Origin: Arcicella sp034931005
Lineage (GTDB): Bacteria > Bacteroidota > Bacteroidia > Cytophagales > Spirosomataceae
Assembly (NCBI RefSeq): GCF_034931005.1
Contig: NZ_JAYGIN010000009.1
Coordinates: forward strand, 1 to 64,000
Direction of reading: 5' to 3'
Length of the DNA stretch: 64,000 nt
This document shows positions 43,743 to 53,189 of this stretch, one piece after another (position 1 is the stretch's first letter; each line of letters starts with the position of its first letter). Made by a program: the position numbers and the translations under genes. The notes under the pieces are model-generated. The model was not told the origin of the DNA. It saw nothing but the letters and a program-made list of their open reading frames with translations, and ran no database searches.

Positions 43743-44315
43743 TTAAACCACTAATTTCTCAATCAACAATATCAAAATATGTATTACTTTGATATGAACT
43801 TCTTGAATACGGTCGGCATAACCAAAATGTGGCACTCTGATTTCTACGTCGGCTTTATCGGCTAATTTTCCACCGTCTTTTCCCGAAAGAATAATTACTT
43901 TCATTCCTTTTGCACGAGCAGTTTCTACGGCTTTGATGATATTTCCAGAATTTCCACTTGTTGAAATTCCTAACAAAACGTCTCCTTGATTGCCAAGTCC
44001 TTCGATAAATCGAGAGAAAATAAATTCATATCCATAGTCATTACTTACGCACGATATATGAGATACGTCTGAAATGGCAATGGCTGGCAATGCTCTGCGG
44101 TCGTCACGATAACGCCCTGAAAGTTCCTCTGCAAAGTGCATAGCGTCACAATGTGAGCCACCGTTTCCGCAAGAGATAATTTTATTTCCTGACTGAATAG
44201 CCGTTGCCATCAAACGGGCAGCCGCTTCTATGTCAGCGATATTTTTTTCGTTTGATAGAAAATTTTGTAGGACAATTTGAGCTTCGTTCAGCTCCTGAGA
44301 TATGATTTCGAGCAT
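43743..44315 (-). CDS. gmhA: SIS-domain phosphoheptose isomerase (GmhA-like)
   Basis: A 190-residue sugar isomerase fold with SCGNGGSHCDAMHFAEEL near 49-66, ISTSGNSGN near 119 and the C-terminal EVHIKVIHILI helix. GmhA converts sedoheptulose 7-phosphate to D-glycero-D-manno-heptose 7-phosphate for LPS or S-layer glycans. Other heptose genes are not adjacent. Converges on the aminotransferase gene. Confidence 0.88.
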   Translation of the reverse strand: MLEIISQELNEAQIVLQNFLSNEKNIADIEAAARLMATAIQSGNKIISCGNGGSHCDAMHFAEELSGRYRDDRRALPAIAISDVSHISCVSNDYGYEFIFSRFIEGLGNQGDVLLGISTSGNSGNIIKAVETARAKGMKVIILSGKDGGKLADKADVEIRVPHFGYADRIQEVHIKVIHILILLIEKLVV

Positions 44316-44356
44316 TTCGTAATTCTATATTTTTCCCAAAATTACAAAATGCTGTC

Positions 44357-44953
44357 TTAGTATTGAGTATTTTGGGTTAAATGATTTAAACCTGAAATAT
44401 TTCTTAAAAAGGGGCTTAATTCAAAATGAGTGGTGACTTCCACATTTTCGGCAATTTTATAAGATAATACTTTAGGGACTTTCATGTTAAAATCTTCAAG
44501 TTTTACCCTAAAATTGGCATCAAGAATCATGGTTCTGTTGTTGGGGTCTATCAATAAACGTCCCTCAATAATTTCCATTTTTGAAACGCCATGAATATTC
44601 ATCGTTCCAGTGGCACTGATAGAAATATTTGCGTATTTGGTCAAATCAATTTTCTTATTAAAAAAGCCTTTAAAGGTTGCATAAGGATAAAGGGTGCTTT
44701 CTGCGTAACTTTCTTTGAAATGCGTTTCCATCAATTTATTAGAGAAAACAAATTTATTCATGGGGATTTTTACAGCAATTTCTTGTTTTTCAAAATCAAT
44801 AATGATGTTAGATGATTTATTATATGTTGAAATGTCCTCTAAAAGTGCCTCTGAAAACAATTTGACTGATGAACTCTTAGACATATACATTTTTTGTGCG
44901 TACACATTTTGTATCGCTGATAAGGTTAGCAGTAGTAATAATATTTTTTTCAT
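44357..44953 (-). CDS. YceI family periplasmic protein
   Basis: A 198-residue protein with signal peptide (MKKILLLLLTLSAIQNVYAQ), then the lipocalin-like YceI barrel (FEKQEIAVKIPMNKFVFSNKLMETHFKES, MNIHGVSKMEIIEGRLLI). YceI proteins bind polyprenoid or amphiphilic ligands. It is the last gene of the Rieske / DUF5777 / YceI run on the minus strand. Confidence 0.88.
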   Translation of the reverse strand: MKKILLLLLTLSAIQNVYAQKMYMSKSSSVKLFSEALLEDISTYNKSSNIIIDFEKQEIAVKIPMNKFVFSNKLMETHFKESYAESTLYPYATFKGFFNKKIDLTKYANISISATGTMNIHGVSKMEIIEGRLLIDPNNRTMILDANFRVKLEDFNMKVPKVLSYKIAENVEVTTHFELSPFLRNISGLNHLTQNTQY

Positions 44954-45034
44954 TTTGTCATCTTCATTAAGTTGAACATAGACTGATACAGGATAAAACC
45001 CCGTATCAGTCGAATTTAAACCCCTAAACTATTC

Positions 45035-45931
45035 TTATTTAACTGGTACTTTATGTTGTCCTTTATATTTTTTGCCTAAGCCAAAACTACGTCCCAAATT
45101 GAACCCAAAGTGAACGCCACCATCTGCCCAAGAATCAACGGTTTCTGCCAAAAATTGCTTGGTTATCATGCCCGTAGAATTGGTAAAATGTAGCGAAAAA
45201 ACGTGTCCTCCTGTTTCAATATCAAAGCCAAACGATAACGCATCTTTGTATTTTGTTGCAATTTGGTTTGGTAAAACGTAATAATATTCTCCGACCAATG
45301 CAGTACGTTTTGTCAATTTATAACGTCCAGCCACACCCATTGAAATCACTTCGTTTGTTTCGCCGTGTACGTTGTTTCTATTTCGGTACAAGAACGTTGG
45401 CATTATTTGTAATGATAATTTATCACTGATTTTTCGAGCAATTAATGCCTGAGCCATATAGCTATATTTAGACAAATTAGTCCGTGAATCTTCCGTCGGA
45501 TACCGTAACATATCTGCATAAGCTTCGCCCATAAGTGTTATTGACACAGGTGTTCCTCCTTCGGTTTTTTGTTTCAAAAGTCTCATTTTAGTAAATACAT
45601 TAAGCATTTTTTGCTCAGTGCTACGTCCCAAACCTACCATCAAATTATCATTAATGCCGTACTCAAAACCCATATAAATGTACCCTTGGTCAAGTCCGTA
45701 AAGTTGATATGAACCCGAATTGATAGGTCCAAATCGGTGTGAAACTCGATATTCTAAATGATGCCCTGCCACCGTTTCGATGGATTGCCCACTGATAATT
45801 CTGGTTGCTTTGAATGTTCCTGTTACTGGCTCTGTGGTTTTGTCATCGGGCAACATACTGAGCAAATCATCTTGTGCATAAATATTTAATACACTGACTA
45901 ACAGAAAGATAATTGTGATTATTTTTTTCAT
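45035..45931 (-). CDS. DUF5777 family outer-membrane beta-barrel protein
   Basis: A 298-residue protein with signal peptide (MKKIITIIFLLVSVLNIYAQ). Motifs SGQSIETVAGHHLEYRVSHRFG, GLDQGYIYMGFEYG and the ending GGVHFGFNLGRSFGLGKKYKG are those of DUF5777. It is probably a small outer-membrane barrel. Its neighbours, a Rieske protein and YceI, suggest a redox or electron-transfer unit at the envelope. That inference is from context. Confidence 0.85.
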   Translation of the reverse strand: MKKIITIIFLLVSVLNIYAQDDLLSMLPDDKTTEPVTGTFKATRIISGQSIETVAGHHLEYRVSHRFGPINSGSYQLYGLDQGYIYMGFEYGINDNLMVGLGRSTEQKMLNVFTKMRLLKQKTEGGTPVSITLMGEAYADMLRYPTEDSRTNLSKYSYMAQALIARKISDKLSLQIMPTFLYRNRNNVHGETNEVISMGVAGRYKLTKRTALVGEYYYVLPNQIATKYKDALSFGFDIETGGHVFSLHFTNSTGMITKQFLAETVDSWADGGVHFGFNLGRSFGLGKKYKGQHKVPVK

Positions 45932-45956
45932 AATAATGGGATTGTGTAATCTATAT

Positions 45957-45980
45957 TGTACAGACCAAAGTCTGGGTTAC
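45957..45980. repeat. Single REP-like hairpin
   Basis: CAGACCAAAGTCTG is a palindrome. Read on the minus strand it begins GTAACCCAGACTTTGGTCTG, so it carries the GTAA end seen in the paired elements. It lies between the Rieske and DUF5777 genes. Confidence 0.5.
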
Positions 45981-45986
45981 TTCAAA

Positions 45987-46454
45987 CTAACTTTCAAAAA
46001 CACGCAATTGCATTGTTGTCATATTAAAACTGGTCTGATACATTTTGAGTGGAGCGGGTGCGGGTGATTGCGTTACCTTACCCATAATGTCATACATTGA
46101 CCCATGATTGGGACAATAAATATCGTCTGAGTCTTTTTGGTAAACTACCGTTGTACCTTGATGCGTACAAACTTTTGAGAGTGCAATAAAATTGCCCGAT
46201 TTTACTCTTGCCACAATAATGTCTCCATTGTACAAAAATCCTCCACTGGTAGTAAGCTCTTTATTAGCCGCTAAGGTAAGGTCGAGGATAAAATCTATTT
46301 TTCCAGTGGACGGATTTGTAGTTGGCGGATTAATATTTGTTGCAGGTAGCGGAGTGTCTTCTTTTGTACATGAAGTCAAAGTTCCCATACAATAAACAGC
46401 CATTAATGCTCCTGAGCCAAGTCCCAAACTGCGTATAAATTCTGAACGTTTCAT
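45987..46454 (-). CDS. Rieske [2Fe-2S] protein
   Basis: With start MKRSEFIRSLGLGSG it has 155 residues. An N-terminal anchor or Tat-like segment (residues about 5-25) ends near TSCTKE, a possible lipobox. The cluster ligands are CTHQG (near 105) and CPNHGS (near 124). Small Rieske proteins of this type pass electrons in the periplasm. Upstream of the DUF5777 and YceI genes in one apparent operon. Confidence 0.88.
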   Translation of the reverse strand: MKRSEFIRSLGLGSGALMAVYCMGTLTSCTKEDTPLPATNINPPTTNPSTGKIDFILDLTLAANKELTTSGGFLYNGDIIVARVKSGNFIALSKVCTHQGTTVVYQKDSDDIYCPNHGSMYDIMGKVTQSPAPAPLKMYQTSFNMTTMQLRVFES

Positions 46455-46940
46455 AATTTGTAGTGAATTAATATTTACACACACTTACGGCATAAAGATT
46501 CGCTTGGATTCAACAATTAATAGACTATACGATATATACGACAAGAATTACTTAAAACAAGAAAATTCCTGATACTCGTAAAATTTACGTGCATCAGGAA
46601 TTCACTAAGTTGTTTATAGAGAGACAGTTATGTAGGCATTAAGAATTAATGAACTGGTGAACTCAATTAGAAATTAGAAAGCCGTAGGCTTGACCCATCT
46701 TGTAGCCCCGAAATGAATTTCGGGGTGAAAATGACAAAACAAACCATTAGCTAAATCTCCCATTCCTACTTTCCCCGAAATAAATTTCGAGGCTACAAAA
46801 TCGCCCGAGCCTACGGCTCTTTTTAGGGCAAGTTTTAAAATGCCAAAGTAGAATTAAATTAACATTCAAATTTATTGGCAATTCAAAAAAAACATAAAAG
46901 ATTGATAATAAGCACTTTACAAATAACCAATAACTAATAA
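46455..46940. other. 486-bp gap holding a terminator and nested repeats
   Basis: AATTCCTGAT (46564-46573) pairs with ATCAGGAATT (46593-46602), a terminator-like hairpin with an inner CGTAAAATTTACG palindrome. A nested REPIN-like element occupies 46680-46818. The rest is AT-rich, without a gene. Confidence 0.6.
46680..46818. repeat. Nested REPIN-like element (GTAG...CTAC in an outer inverted repeat)
   Basis: The inner element 46702-46796 starts GTAGCCCCGAAATGAATTTC and ends in its near reverse complement with CTAC. Each arm is a hairpin (CCCCGAAAT/ATTTCGGGG). It is enclosed by a second inverted repeat, AGCCGTAGGCT (46680-46690) and AGCCTACGGCT (46808-46818), possibly one element inserted into another. 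Confidence 0.75.
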
Positions 46941-46957
46941 CTAATCACCAATAACCA
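46922..46957. repeat. Heptamer array overlapping a gene end
   Basis: aataacc, aataact, aataact, aatcacc, aataacc in exact 7-base phase. It overlaps the last codons and stop of the class V aminotransferase. The heptamers are the same as in the arrays at 14693 and 42512. Confidence 0.8.
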
Positions 46958-48119
46958 CATCTGCCAAAAGACCATCCATTAAAACATCAATATCATTTTG
47001 GTCATTATAAACGTGTGGGGCAATACGTATCGACTCCCCTCTTACAGATACTAATACATTTCTTTGCTTTAAGGCTGTTTGTATTTTTGTAATATCCACT
47101 CCCGAAGGCACTCGCAAACCCACTAAATGATATGCTTTGTACGGTTCTTCATCTACCCAAAATCCTTTTTCTTGCAATAATTTCAACGGTTCTGCCATCA
47201 AATTTTTACAATATGTCTGAATATTATCTACGCCCCAAGCTAAAATTTGACTCAAAGATGCTTCTAACATCGGATTCAAAATAAAATTACTTCTTTCACC
47301 CACGTTGTAGCGGTCTGCTTTGGGGCGATAATGGTCGCTGTAATTTATCAAATTTCTAAATTCTTCTGAACCAACCCGATTTATCCAATTCCGTTCAATG
47401 GGTGAACCTGTGTCAAAATATTCACCGAAATAAGCCACTCCCGACGAATATGGGCCTAAAAGCCATTTATAACCCACATTTATTAAAGCATCGGGTCTGA
47501 AAGTTTGAATATCAATGGGTAAAGCTCCAACCGACTGCGTTCCGTCTATCACAAATAAAGCTCCGTATAATCTACATTGTTGACCGATGGCTTCTAAGTC
47601 AAATAGCGTTCCGTCTGCCCAATGCGTCGGCGAAATCACGACCATACAAGTGTTGGCATTGATAGCATTAATGAGGGTTTCATTCCAAATTTTACCACGA
47701 TTCACTAAAGTATTAGGCGGTAAAATTGTTTTCATTTTCAAACCTTTGTCCATACAAACGCCTTCCCATGCGTACACATCTGAAGGGAATTCTTCATGAA
47801 CCATCAAAATTTCTTGTCCCGCCCGAAGATTGGGTTTGAAAGCTAAATTTCGAGCAACAATTGCCATACCGTAAGAGGTGGACGGAATCAAGGCGATTCG
47901 GTCGGGGTCAGGACAATTAATTAATTGAGCAAAAAGTTTTTTAACGGGAGCAGTCGTCTCAAAAAACGTTTCTTGTGTAATAAGATGTGGTTTTGATTTA
48001 CGTAAAATACCCTCAATCCCAGCTTGTTCAACTGATTTTAAATTGGGCGACATAGTGGCACAATTGATATAATGGACGTTTTCGTCGAGACTAAACAATG
48101 ATTTTTGGCAAGTGAGCAT
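46941..48119 (-). CDS. Class V aminotransferase / cysteine desulfurase-like protein
   Basis: A 392-residue PLP enzyme; the cofactor lysine is in NVGYKWLLGPYSSG near residue 219. The cysteine of desulfurases is absent at the expected C-terminal loop, so desulfurase activity is unlikely. It resembles isopenicillin-epimerase/kynureninase-like branch proteins. Substrate is unknown. The C-terminal residues VVIGD are encoded by the heptamer array at 46922. Confidence 0.85.
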   Translation of the reverse strand: MLTCQKSLFSLDENVHYINCATMSPNLKSVEQAGIEGILRKSKPHLITQETFFETTAPVKKLFAQLINCPDPDRIALIPSTSYGMAIVARNLAFKPNLRAGQEILMVHEEFPSDVYAWEGVCMDKGLKMKTILPPNTLVNRGKIWNETLINAINANTCMVVISPTHWADGTLFDLEAIGQQCRLYGALFVIDGTQSVGALPIDIQTFRPDALINVGYKWLLGPYSSGVAYFGEYFDTGSPIERNWINRVGSEEFRNLINYSDHYRPKADRYNVGERSNFILNPMLEASLSQILAWGVDNIQTYCKNLMAEPLKLLQEKGFWVDEEPYKAYHLVGLRVPSGVDITKIQTALKQRNVLVSVRGESIRIAPHVYNDQNDIDVLMDGLLADVVIGD

Positions 48120-48297
48120 AATTTGTTGATTTCCTAAAAATGATTTTTTTCTAAAAATACGAAAAACTTTTTTGGCGACTATCTCTAATTTCTGTATAAA
48201 TCATACCGCAAACTAAATACTTCATTTAAACCTTTGATTAACAGCACTTTTATTATATCATTGAATCAAAATATCAAACCTACCTAACCTCAAAATC

Positions 48298-50175
48298 GTG
48301 AAAAAGAGCTTGCTAATATTTTCATTTATTTGTTTCTATACGCAAGGATTTGCTCAATATCCAGAAACGTTGGATTCGCTCAAAATTTTCTTAAAAACAC
48401 AGAAACAAGATACCATTTACATCTTGGCATTGAATGAATTTGCTTTTTTGACCATTCAAGAAGGAAAATTTGCCGAAGCTGAAAAATCCATCAAGCAAAT
48501 TGAAGATTTATCCACAAAATATGATTTCGGAACGGGTTTTTATAAAGCCTCAAACCTCAAAGGAGTCATAGAATACACCAAACAAAACCCACAAAAAGCA
48601 CTTGTTCATTTCACCAAATGCAATGAAATTATTTTGAAATATAAACTTCCTAAAAAGATATTTCAGAACTCATTGAATAATATTAGCATCATTTACCAAC
48701 AATTGGGCAACCGTGAAAATGCCACAAAATATGCGATGCAATTGATTGATTTTCAAGAAAAAAATAAACTCGAACCGCTCAAAACCAGCCCTTATGACCA
48801 AATTGGGGATAATCTTAAATTTTACGGAAAATATCAAGAAGCACTAACATATTATCAAAAATCATTAGCGATTGAGACAAAATACAAAGACATCGTAAAC
48901 ATGGCGATTGGTGAAAACCGTGTAGCGGAGGTTTATGAGTTGATGAATAAGCCAAAGGAAACATTGGCATCGTACCAAAAAGCATTTCATTACGCAGAAC
49001 AAGCCAATTATAAACTTTTGCAGGCAGAGGTTTTGATAAATTTAGGGAGACAATATCGTATCAGAAAAAACTATAAAAAAGCCGAAGAATGTCTCAAAAA
49101 AAGCGAGCGATTTTGCCGTGAATTGGAATCTGTAAAATCACTCAATGAGGTTTTTCAGGGATTGGGAACGCTATATTTTGAGCAAAAAAAGTACCCTTTG
49201 GCAGAGAAATATTTTTTAGAGGCATTGGAAGCTGTTAAAGAAATAAAAGACCCAAATTTTATCAGAAATGCCAATCAAGATTTAGCTGATTTATATGAAA
49301 ACACCAAAGATTATAAGAAAGCTTTCCAATATAAAGTAGCGGCAGATATTGCTAAAGATTCACTTTTTAAAATAGAAACAGTAAAGAATACCGAAGATTT
49401 ATTGCGGAAATATGAAGCTAAAGAGCAGGAACAAGAAATTGCGTTATTGAACGAAAAAAATGAAAAAGCATCCTTCCAAAATAAGAGTTTAATAGCGGGT
49501 GGATTATTGATTTTGTTGCTTGCAGGCGTTTCTGCGGTGTTTTTTGTGAATAGAAATAAACTGAAAAGATTAGAGGAATCCCAAAAATTACGTAACCGAA
49601 TTGCGGCAGATTTGCACGATGAAATTGGAAGTACGCTCAGTAGCATTTTGCTAATTAGTGGTATGGCTAAAAAGACAGACAGTGCCGAAAAAAATAGTAA
49701 AATGTTCACCAAAATTCATGCTGATTCGCAACACGTAATGGAATCGGTGGATGAAATTATTTGGTCGGTCAATCCTGTCAATGATTCTTTACAAGGAATT
49801 ATGCTTCGCCTACGTGAGTACGCTCAACCTTTGGCAGAATCTAAAAATATCACCTTCGATTTTAAAGCCGATGAAGCTATTGAGAAAATGATTTTACCGA
49901 TGGAAATCAGGCGAAATCTGTATTTAATTGTGAAAGAAGCGATTAATAATCTGATAAAATATTCAGAAGCAAGCCAAGCAAGCGTACATTTTTTGCAAGA
50001 TAAAAAACGAATAATTGTCACGGTAAAAGATAATGGAAAAGGATTTGATACCGAGATGATTACCTCAAGAAATGGCTTAAAAAATATGCAAGTTAGAGCA
50101 AAAGAGATTCAGGGAAATATCAGTATTTCGTCTTCTGAGCATGGTTCAGAAATCCGTTTGAGTTTTGAGGTTTAG
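48298..50175 (+). CDS. TPR-containing sensor histidine kinase (HisKA_3)
   Basis: A 625-residue kinase starting at GTG (VKKSLLIFSFICFYTQGFAQ, a signal peptide). Residues about 30-385 are TPR repeats (for example ALTYYQKSLAIETKY, AEKYFLEALEAVKEI). A membrane helix follows at about 398-418, then the phospho-acceptor H440 in ADLHDEIGSTLSS, and the ATPase domain with NNLIKYSEAS and VKDNGKGFD. It senses through a periplasmic TPR domain. The response-regulator gene 80 bp downstream is its likely partner. Confidence 0.93.
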   Translation: MKKSLLIFSFICFYTQGFAQYPETLDSLKIFLKTQKQDTIYILALNEFAFLTIQEGKFAEAEKSIKQIEDLSTKYDFGTGFYKASNLKGVIEYTKQNPQKALVHFTKCNEIILKYKLPKKIFQNSLNNISIIYQQLGNRENATKYAMQLIDFQEKNKLEPLKTSPYDQIGDNLKFYGKYQEALTYYQKSLAIETKYKDIVNMAIGENRVAEVYELMNKPKETLASYQKAFHYAEQANYKLLQAEVLINLGRQYRIRKNYKKAEECLKKSERFCRELESVKSLNEVFQGLGTLYFEQKKYPLAEKYFLEALEAVKEIKDPNFIRNANQDLADLYENTKDYKKAFQYKVAADIAKDSLFKIETVKNTEDLLRKYEAKEQEQEIALLNEKNEKASFQNKSLIAGGLLILLLAGVSAVFFVNRNKLKRLEESQKLRNRIAADLHDEIGSTLSSILLISGMAKKTDSAEKNSKMFTKIHADSQHVMESVDEIIWSVNPVNDSLQGIMLRLREYAQPLAESKNITFDFKADEAIEKMILPMEIRRNLYLIVKEAINNLIKYSEASQASVHFLQDKKRIIVTVKDNGKGFDTEMITSRNGLKNMQVRAKEIQGNISISSSEHGSEIRLSFEV

Positions 50176-50225
50176 TAACGCTTTCATGGCATAAATCCGT
50201 CATTTTTTCGCAAGATTTGAAACTC

Positions 50226-50233
50226 TACCTTTG
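50226..50233 (+). promoter_or_regulatory. Possible -7 box TACCTTTG before the regulator gene
   Basis: A TAnnTTTG match lies 22 bp before the response-regulator start, in the gap after the kinase gene. It could give the regulator its own promoter. Confidence 0.4.
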
Positions 50234-50255
50234 TTTACCGATAAAATTAAATGAG

Positions 50256-50882
50256 ATGATAAAAGTTTCTATATACGAAGACAATCCGCAATTGAGCGAA
50301 ACATTAGTTTGGATTATCGATTCTTGCGAAGAGCTGGAATTGGTAGGTACGCACGCTGATGCAACTAATGTGCTAAATGATGTGGAAACCGAACAACCCC
50401 ATGTCATTATGATGGATATTGAAATGCCATTCATAACGGGTATTGAAGCGGTAAGTTTACTTTCAAAAAAAGCCAAAATAATGCCCAAAGTGCTAATGTT
50501 GACGGTTTTTGAAGATACAACTCGCATTTTTGATGCCATTAAAGCGGGAGCAGTTGGCTATTTGGTCAAAAAAACTTCGAGTGAAAAAATCATTGAAAGT
50601 ATCAAAGAAGTTTATCATGGTGGCGGTGCGATGAGTCCGTCCATTGCCCTAAAAGTGTTAAGTTCATTTCAAGCACCCAAAGCCAATCCTTATGATTTGA
50701 CGAGTAGAGAAATTGAAGTTTTGCATCGTTTAGTGGAAGGCGACAGTTACAAATTAATTGCTTTTCATTACAATATCAGCATTAATACCGTTGAAAAACA
50801 CATTATGCATATTTACCAAAAACTTCACGTAAATTCTAAAGGAGAAGCCATTACAAAGGCTATTCGGAATAAATTGGTGTAG
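50256..50882 (+). CDS. NarL/LuxR-type response regulator
   Basis: From MIKVSIYEDNP the protein has 208 residues. The receiver domain has the phospho-acceptor D54 in MMDIEMP and Lys in LVKKTSS. The C-terminal HTH_LuxR is DLTSREIEVLHRL...NTVEKHIMHIYQKL. It is the output of the kinase at 48298. The gene's stop codon lies inside the GTAG of a REPIN-like element. Likely targets include the surface-protein genes just downstream (inference from position). Confidence 0.93.
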   Translation: MIKVSIYEDNPQLSETLVWIIDSCEELELVGTHADATNVLNDVETEQPHVIMMDIEMPFITGIEAVSLLSKKAKIMPKVLMLTVFEDTTRIFDAIKAGAVGYLVKKTSSEKIIESIKEVYHGGGAMSPSIALKVLSSFQAPKANPYDLTSREIEVLHRLVEGDSYKLIAFHYNISINTVEKHIMHIYQKLHVNSKGEAITKAIRNKLV

Positions 50883-50940
50883 GACAGGTTTCTAACCTGT
50901 CATTTATTTTACAGATTGACAGGTTGGAAACCTGTCCTAC
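50879..50940. repeat. REPIN-like element (GTAG...CTAC) at the regulator stop codon
   Basis: The left arm GTAGGACAGGTTTCTAACCT continues GTCA. The right arm is its reverse complement with one mismatch and ends CTAC. Each arm is a hairpin (GACAGGT/ACCTGTC). The stop codon TAG lies within the first GTAG. Confidence 0.85.
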
Positions 50941-51018
50941 CTAAATATGGCATATTTCCGTCATTGACAACCCTTCATATTATTTCTAATTTTGAACACA
51001 TAAATCAGTAATAATCTC

Positions 51019-53184
51019 ATGAAAAACGCCCTACTCTCTCTTCTTCTATTTTCCTGCATTTCAAACACTTACGCTCAAATTGGCATAAATACTGATGGTT
51101 CAGCACCACATTCATCGGCTATTTTAGATGTAAAAAGTACCTCAAAAGCCTTTTATCCACCACGGATGAACACTGGTGCAAAAGAGGGAATTGTGGGTGT
51201 GCAGGCGGGGGCCTTGGTGTATGATGTAAATGCCCAAGATCTTAATTTTTTTACGGGTAGTCTTTGGTTAAATGTAGCAAAACTGAATTTGCCAATTTTA
51301 CAATTCGGTACAACTGGTAGTTCTGATGGACTATTATCCTTAACTAATAACGCTTCATCAGGTTTTAGCACTGGCATAAGAGCCAATATTCAAGGTGACC
51401 AAGGTTTTGGCGTTGTTGGTAATGCTTATAAAACGAACCCAACGCTACAATCTATCGGTGTGGCAGGTTTTAATTCATCAACTAATGCCAATGGTATGGG
51501 CGTTTATGGCGAACACGCTGGAAATGGCTCAGGAGTTAGTGGAAAGGCATTTGGGGCAACGGGTGTAGGTGTAAAAGGGGTATCCAATACTGGACAAGGT
51601 GGCTATTTTAGCTCAGTATCTGGTGCGGGACTTTTAGCCGAACTTACCGATACCGCCCCTGCTAATAGTTCCCCCGAAAAATATGCTTTAGGAGGTATAA
51701 ATCAATCTCTAAATACAAATGGATTTGGCATTTATGGAGCACATAAAGGAGGAGGTGATGGTGTATTTGGTAGTGCAGTTAGTGGTAGTGGGGTAAGTGG
51801 TATTGGCAAATATGGAGTTACGGGCTATACCAATGATGCAACGGGTGCGGGTGTTTATGGCACTACTTCTTATACATCAAATAGCGTTGCTGTAAAAGGC
51901 AAATCTGATGCACTTGGAGGTGTTGGTGTATTTGGCGATGGACTCAGTATAGGTGTGCGTGGCAAAGGAGGTACTTTTGGGGTATTAGGAGAGGGAGGGG
52001 GTAATCCAGGCGTAAAAGGCACTTCCAGTGAAACGGCAATATTAGGTGAATCTACGGGTAACAGTGGCTCTGCGGGTTATTTACCGATTGGAGTTAGAGG
52101 CGAAGCACTTGGGGATTATGGAAAAGGGGTTTTCGGGAATGGAAAAAGTGTAGGAGTTGAAGGTATTTCTTATGATTCAGATGGTGTGATAGGCAGAGCC
52201 AAAGAAGTAAATTCAACTCACTATAATGCAGGTGTTTATGGTGTTAATGATAATAATTATAGTAGTGGATATGGGGTATTTGGAGAACATAAAGGCTCAG
52301 GTAGTGGTGTATTGGGATATGTTAATAGCAATGGCATAGGAGTGCGTGGCATTATAAGCCTTGGTGGTAGTGCTGGGCATTTTTCGGTAGATGAAAACTG
52401 CTCAAACTGCTATGGTTATGCACTTACAACAGGCATTGGCAATGTTGGTATCGGTACAAATACACCCGTTGCCAAAATGGATATAATGGGTAGTGCCTAT
52501 TTAAGTCATTTTTATTATGGTACAAATGAAAACACCTATATAAGAGGTGGCAAAGCAGGTTCACACGTGCTGATAAATGATATAGCTGGGCAGGGTAATG
52601 TAGGCATTGGCGTGACGAATCCTGCGTATATTTTGGATGTAAAAGACAGAATCCGCTTACGTGCCAATGGTTCAAATACCGCTGGTATATACCTAAATAA
52701 TGCTACAAACACTACTTGGACGGCTTTTGCGGGCATGAAAACGGATACTGAAGTTGGCTTATTTATTGGAGGTTCTTGGCGGTTTTGGGTTGATAATGCT
52801 GGCAGCGGTTTTTTGAACGGCAACCTAATCCAAACCTCTGATAAACGTTTGAAACAAGACTTTTCAGTATTAACCAATTCATTGTCAGATATTTATCAAT
52901 TACATGGCTATCATTTCAAATGGATAGAAGCATCCAGAAGTCAAGATTTACAGACGGGATTAATTGCTCAAGAAGTTCAAAAAATATTTCCAGAATTAGT
53001 ACAAACGGATGAAAAAGGTTTTTTGTCAGTCAATTATATTGGCTTAATTCCACACTTGATTGAGGCTGTGAAGGAGTTGAGAAATGAGAATAAAAATTTG
53101 AAAACTAATAATCAAAAGTTAGAAAATCGCCTTGAAAAAATAGAAGCTATTCTTTCCACTTCAAATCCTTCAACGGGTAAATAA
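51019..53184 (+). CDS. Secreted tail-fibre-like protein with S74 intramolecular chaperone
   Basis: A 721-residue protein with a signal peptide (MKNALLSLLLFSCISNTYAQ). Residues about 90-480 are Gly-rich repeats of the type GVYGEHAGNGSGVSG, GIYGAHKGGGDGVFG and GVFGEHKGSGSGVLG, suggesting a trimeric beta-helical shaft. The C-terminus has the Peptidase_S74 self-cleaving domain (TSDKRLKQDFSVL, GLIAQEVQKIFPEL, AVKELRNE) and a coiled coil. It probably forms a self-processed trimeric surface fibre. It follows the two-component genes. Confidence 0.88.
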   Translation: MKNALLSLLLFSCISNTYAQIGINTDGSAPHSSAILDVKSTSKAFYPPRMNTGAKEGIVGVQAGALVYDVNAQDLNFFTGSLWLNVAKLNLPILQFGTTGSSDGLLSLTNNASSGFSTGIRANIQGDQGFGVVGNAYKTNPTLQSIGVAGFNSSTNANGMGVYGEHAGNGSGVSGKAFGATGVGVKGVSNTGQGGYFSSVSGAGLLAELTDTAPANSSPEKYALGGINQSLNTNGFGIYGAHKGGGDGVFGSAVSGSGVSGIGKYGVTGYTNDATGAGVYGTTSYTSNSVAVKGKSDALGGVGVFGDGLSIGVRGKGGTFGVLGEGGGNPGVKGTSSETAILGESTGNSGSAGYLPIGVRGEALGDYGKGVFGNGKSVGVEGISYDSDGVIGRAKEVNSTHYNAGVYGVNDNNYSSGYGVFGEHKGSGSGVLGYVNSNGIGVRGIISLGGSAGHFSVDENCSNCYGYALTTGIGNVGIGTNTPVAKMDIMGSAYLSHFYYGTNENTYIRGGKAGSHVLINDIAGQGNVGIGVTNPAYILDVKDRIRLRANGSNTAGIYLNNATNTTWTAFAGMKTDTEVGLFIGGSWRFWVDNAGSGFLNGNLIQTSDKRLKQDFSVLTNSLSDIYQLHGYHFKWIEASRSQDLQTGLIAQEVQKIFPELVQTDEKGFLSVNYIGLIPHLIEAVKELRNENKNLKTNNQKLENRLEKIEAILSTSNPSTGK

Positions 53185-53189
53185 AAAAC

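Noticed and set aside
46941..48119. Cysteine desulfurase call for the class V aminotransferase
   Set aside because: The catalytic Cys loop present in the protein at 28609 is not found at the corresponding C-terminal position.
50879..50940. Rho-independent terminator of the response regulator
   Set aside because: The arms are long and no T-run follows. The GTAG/CTAC ends and double hairpin match the REPIN-like layout, though it may also terminate transcription.
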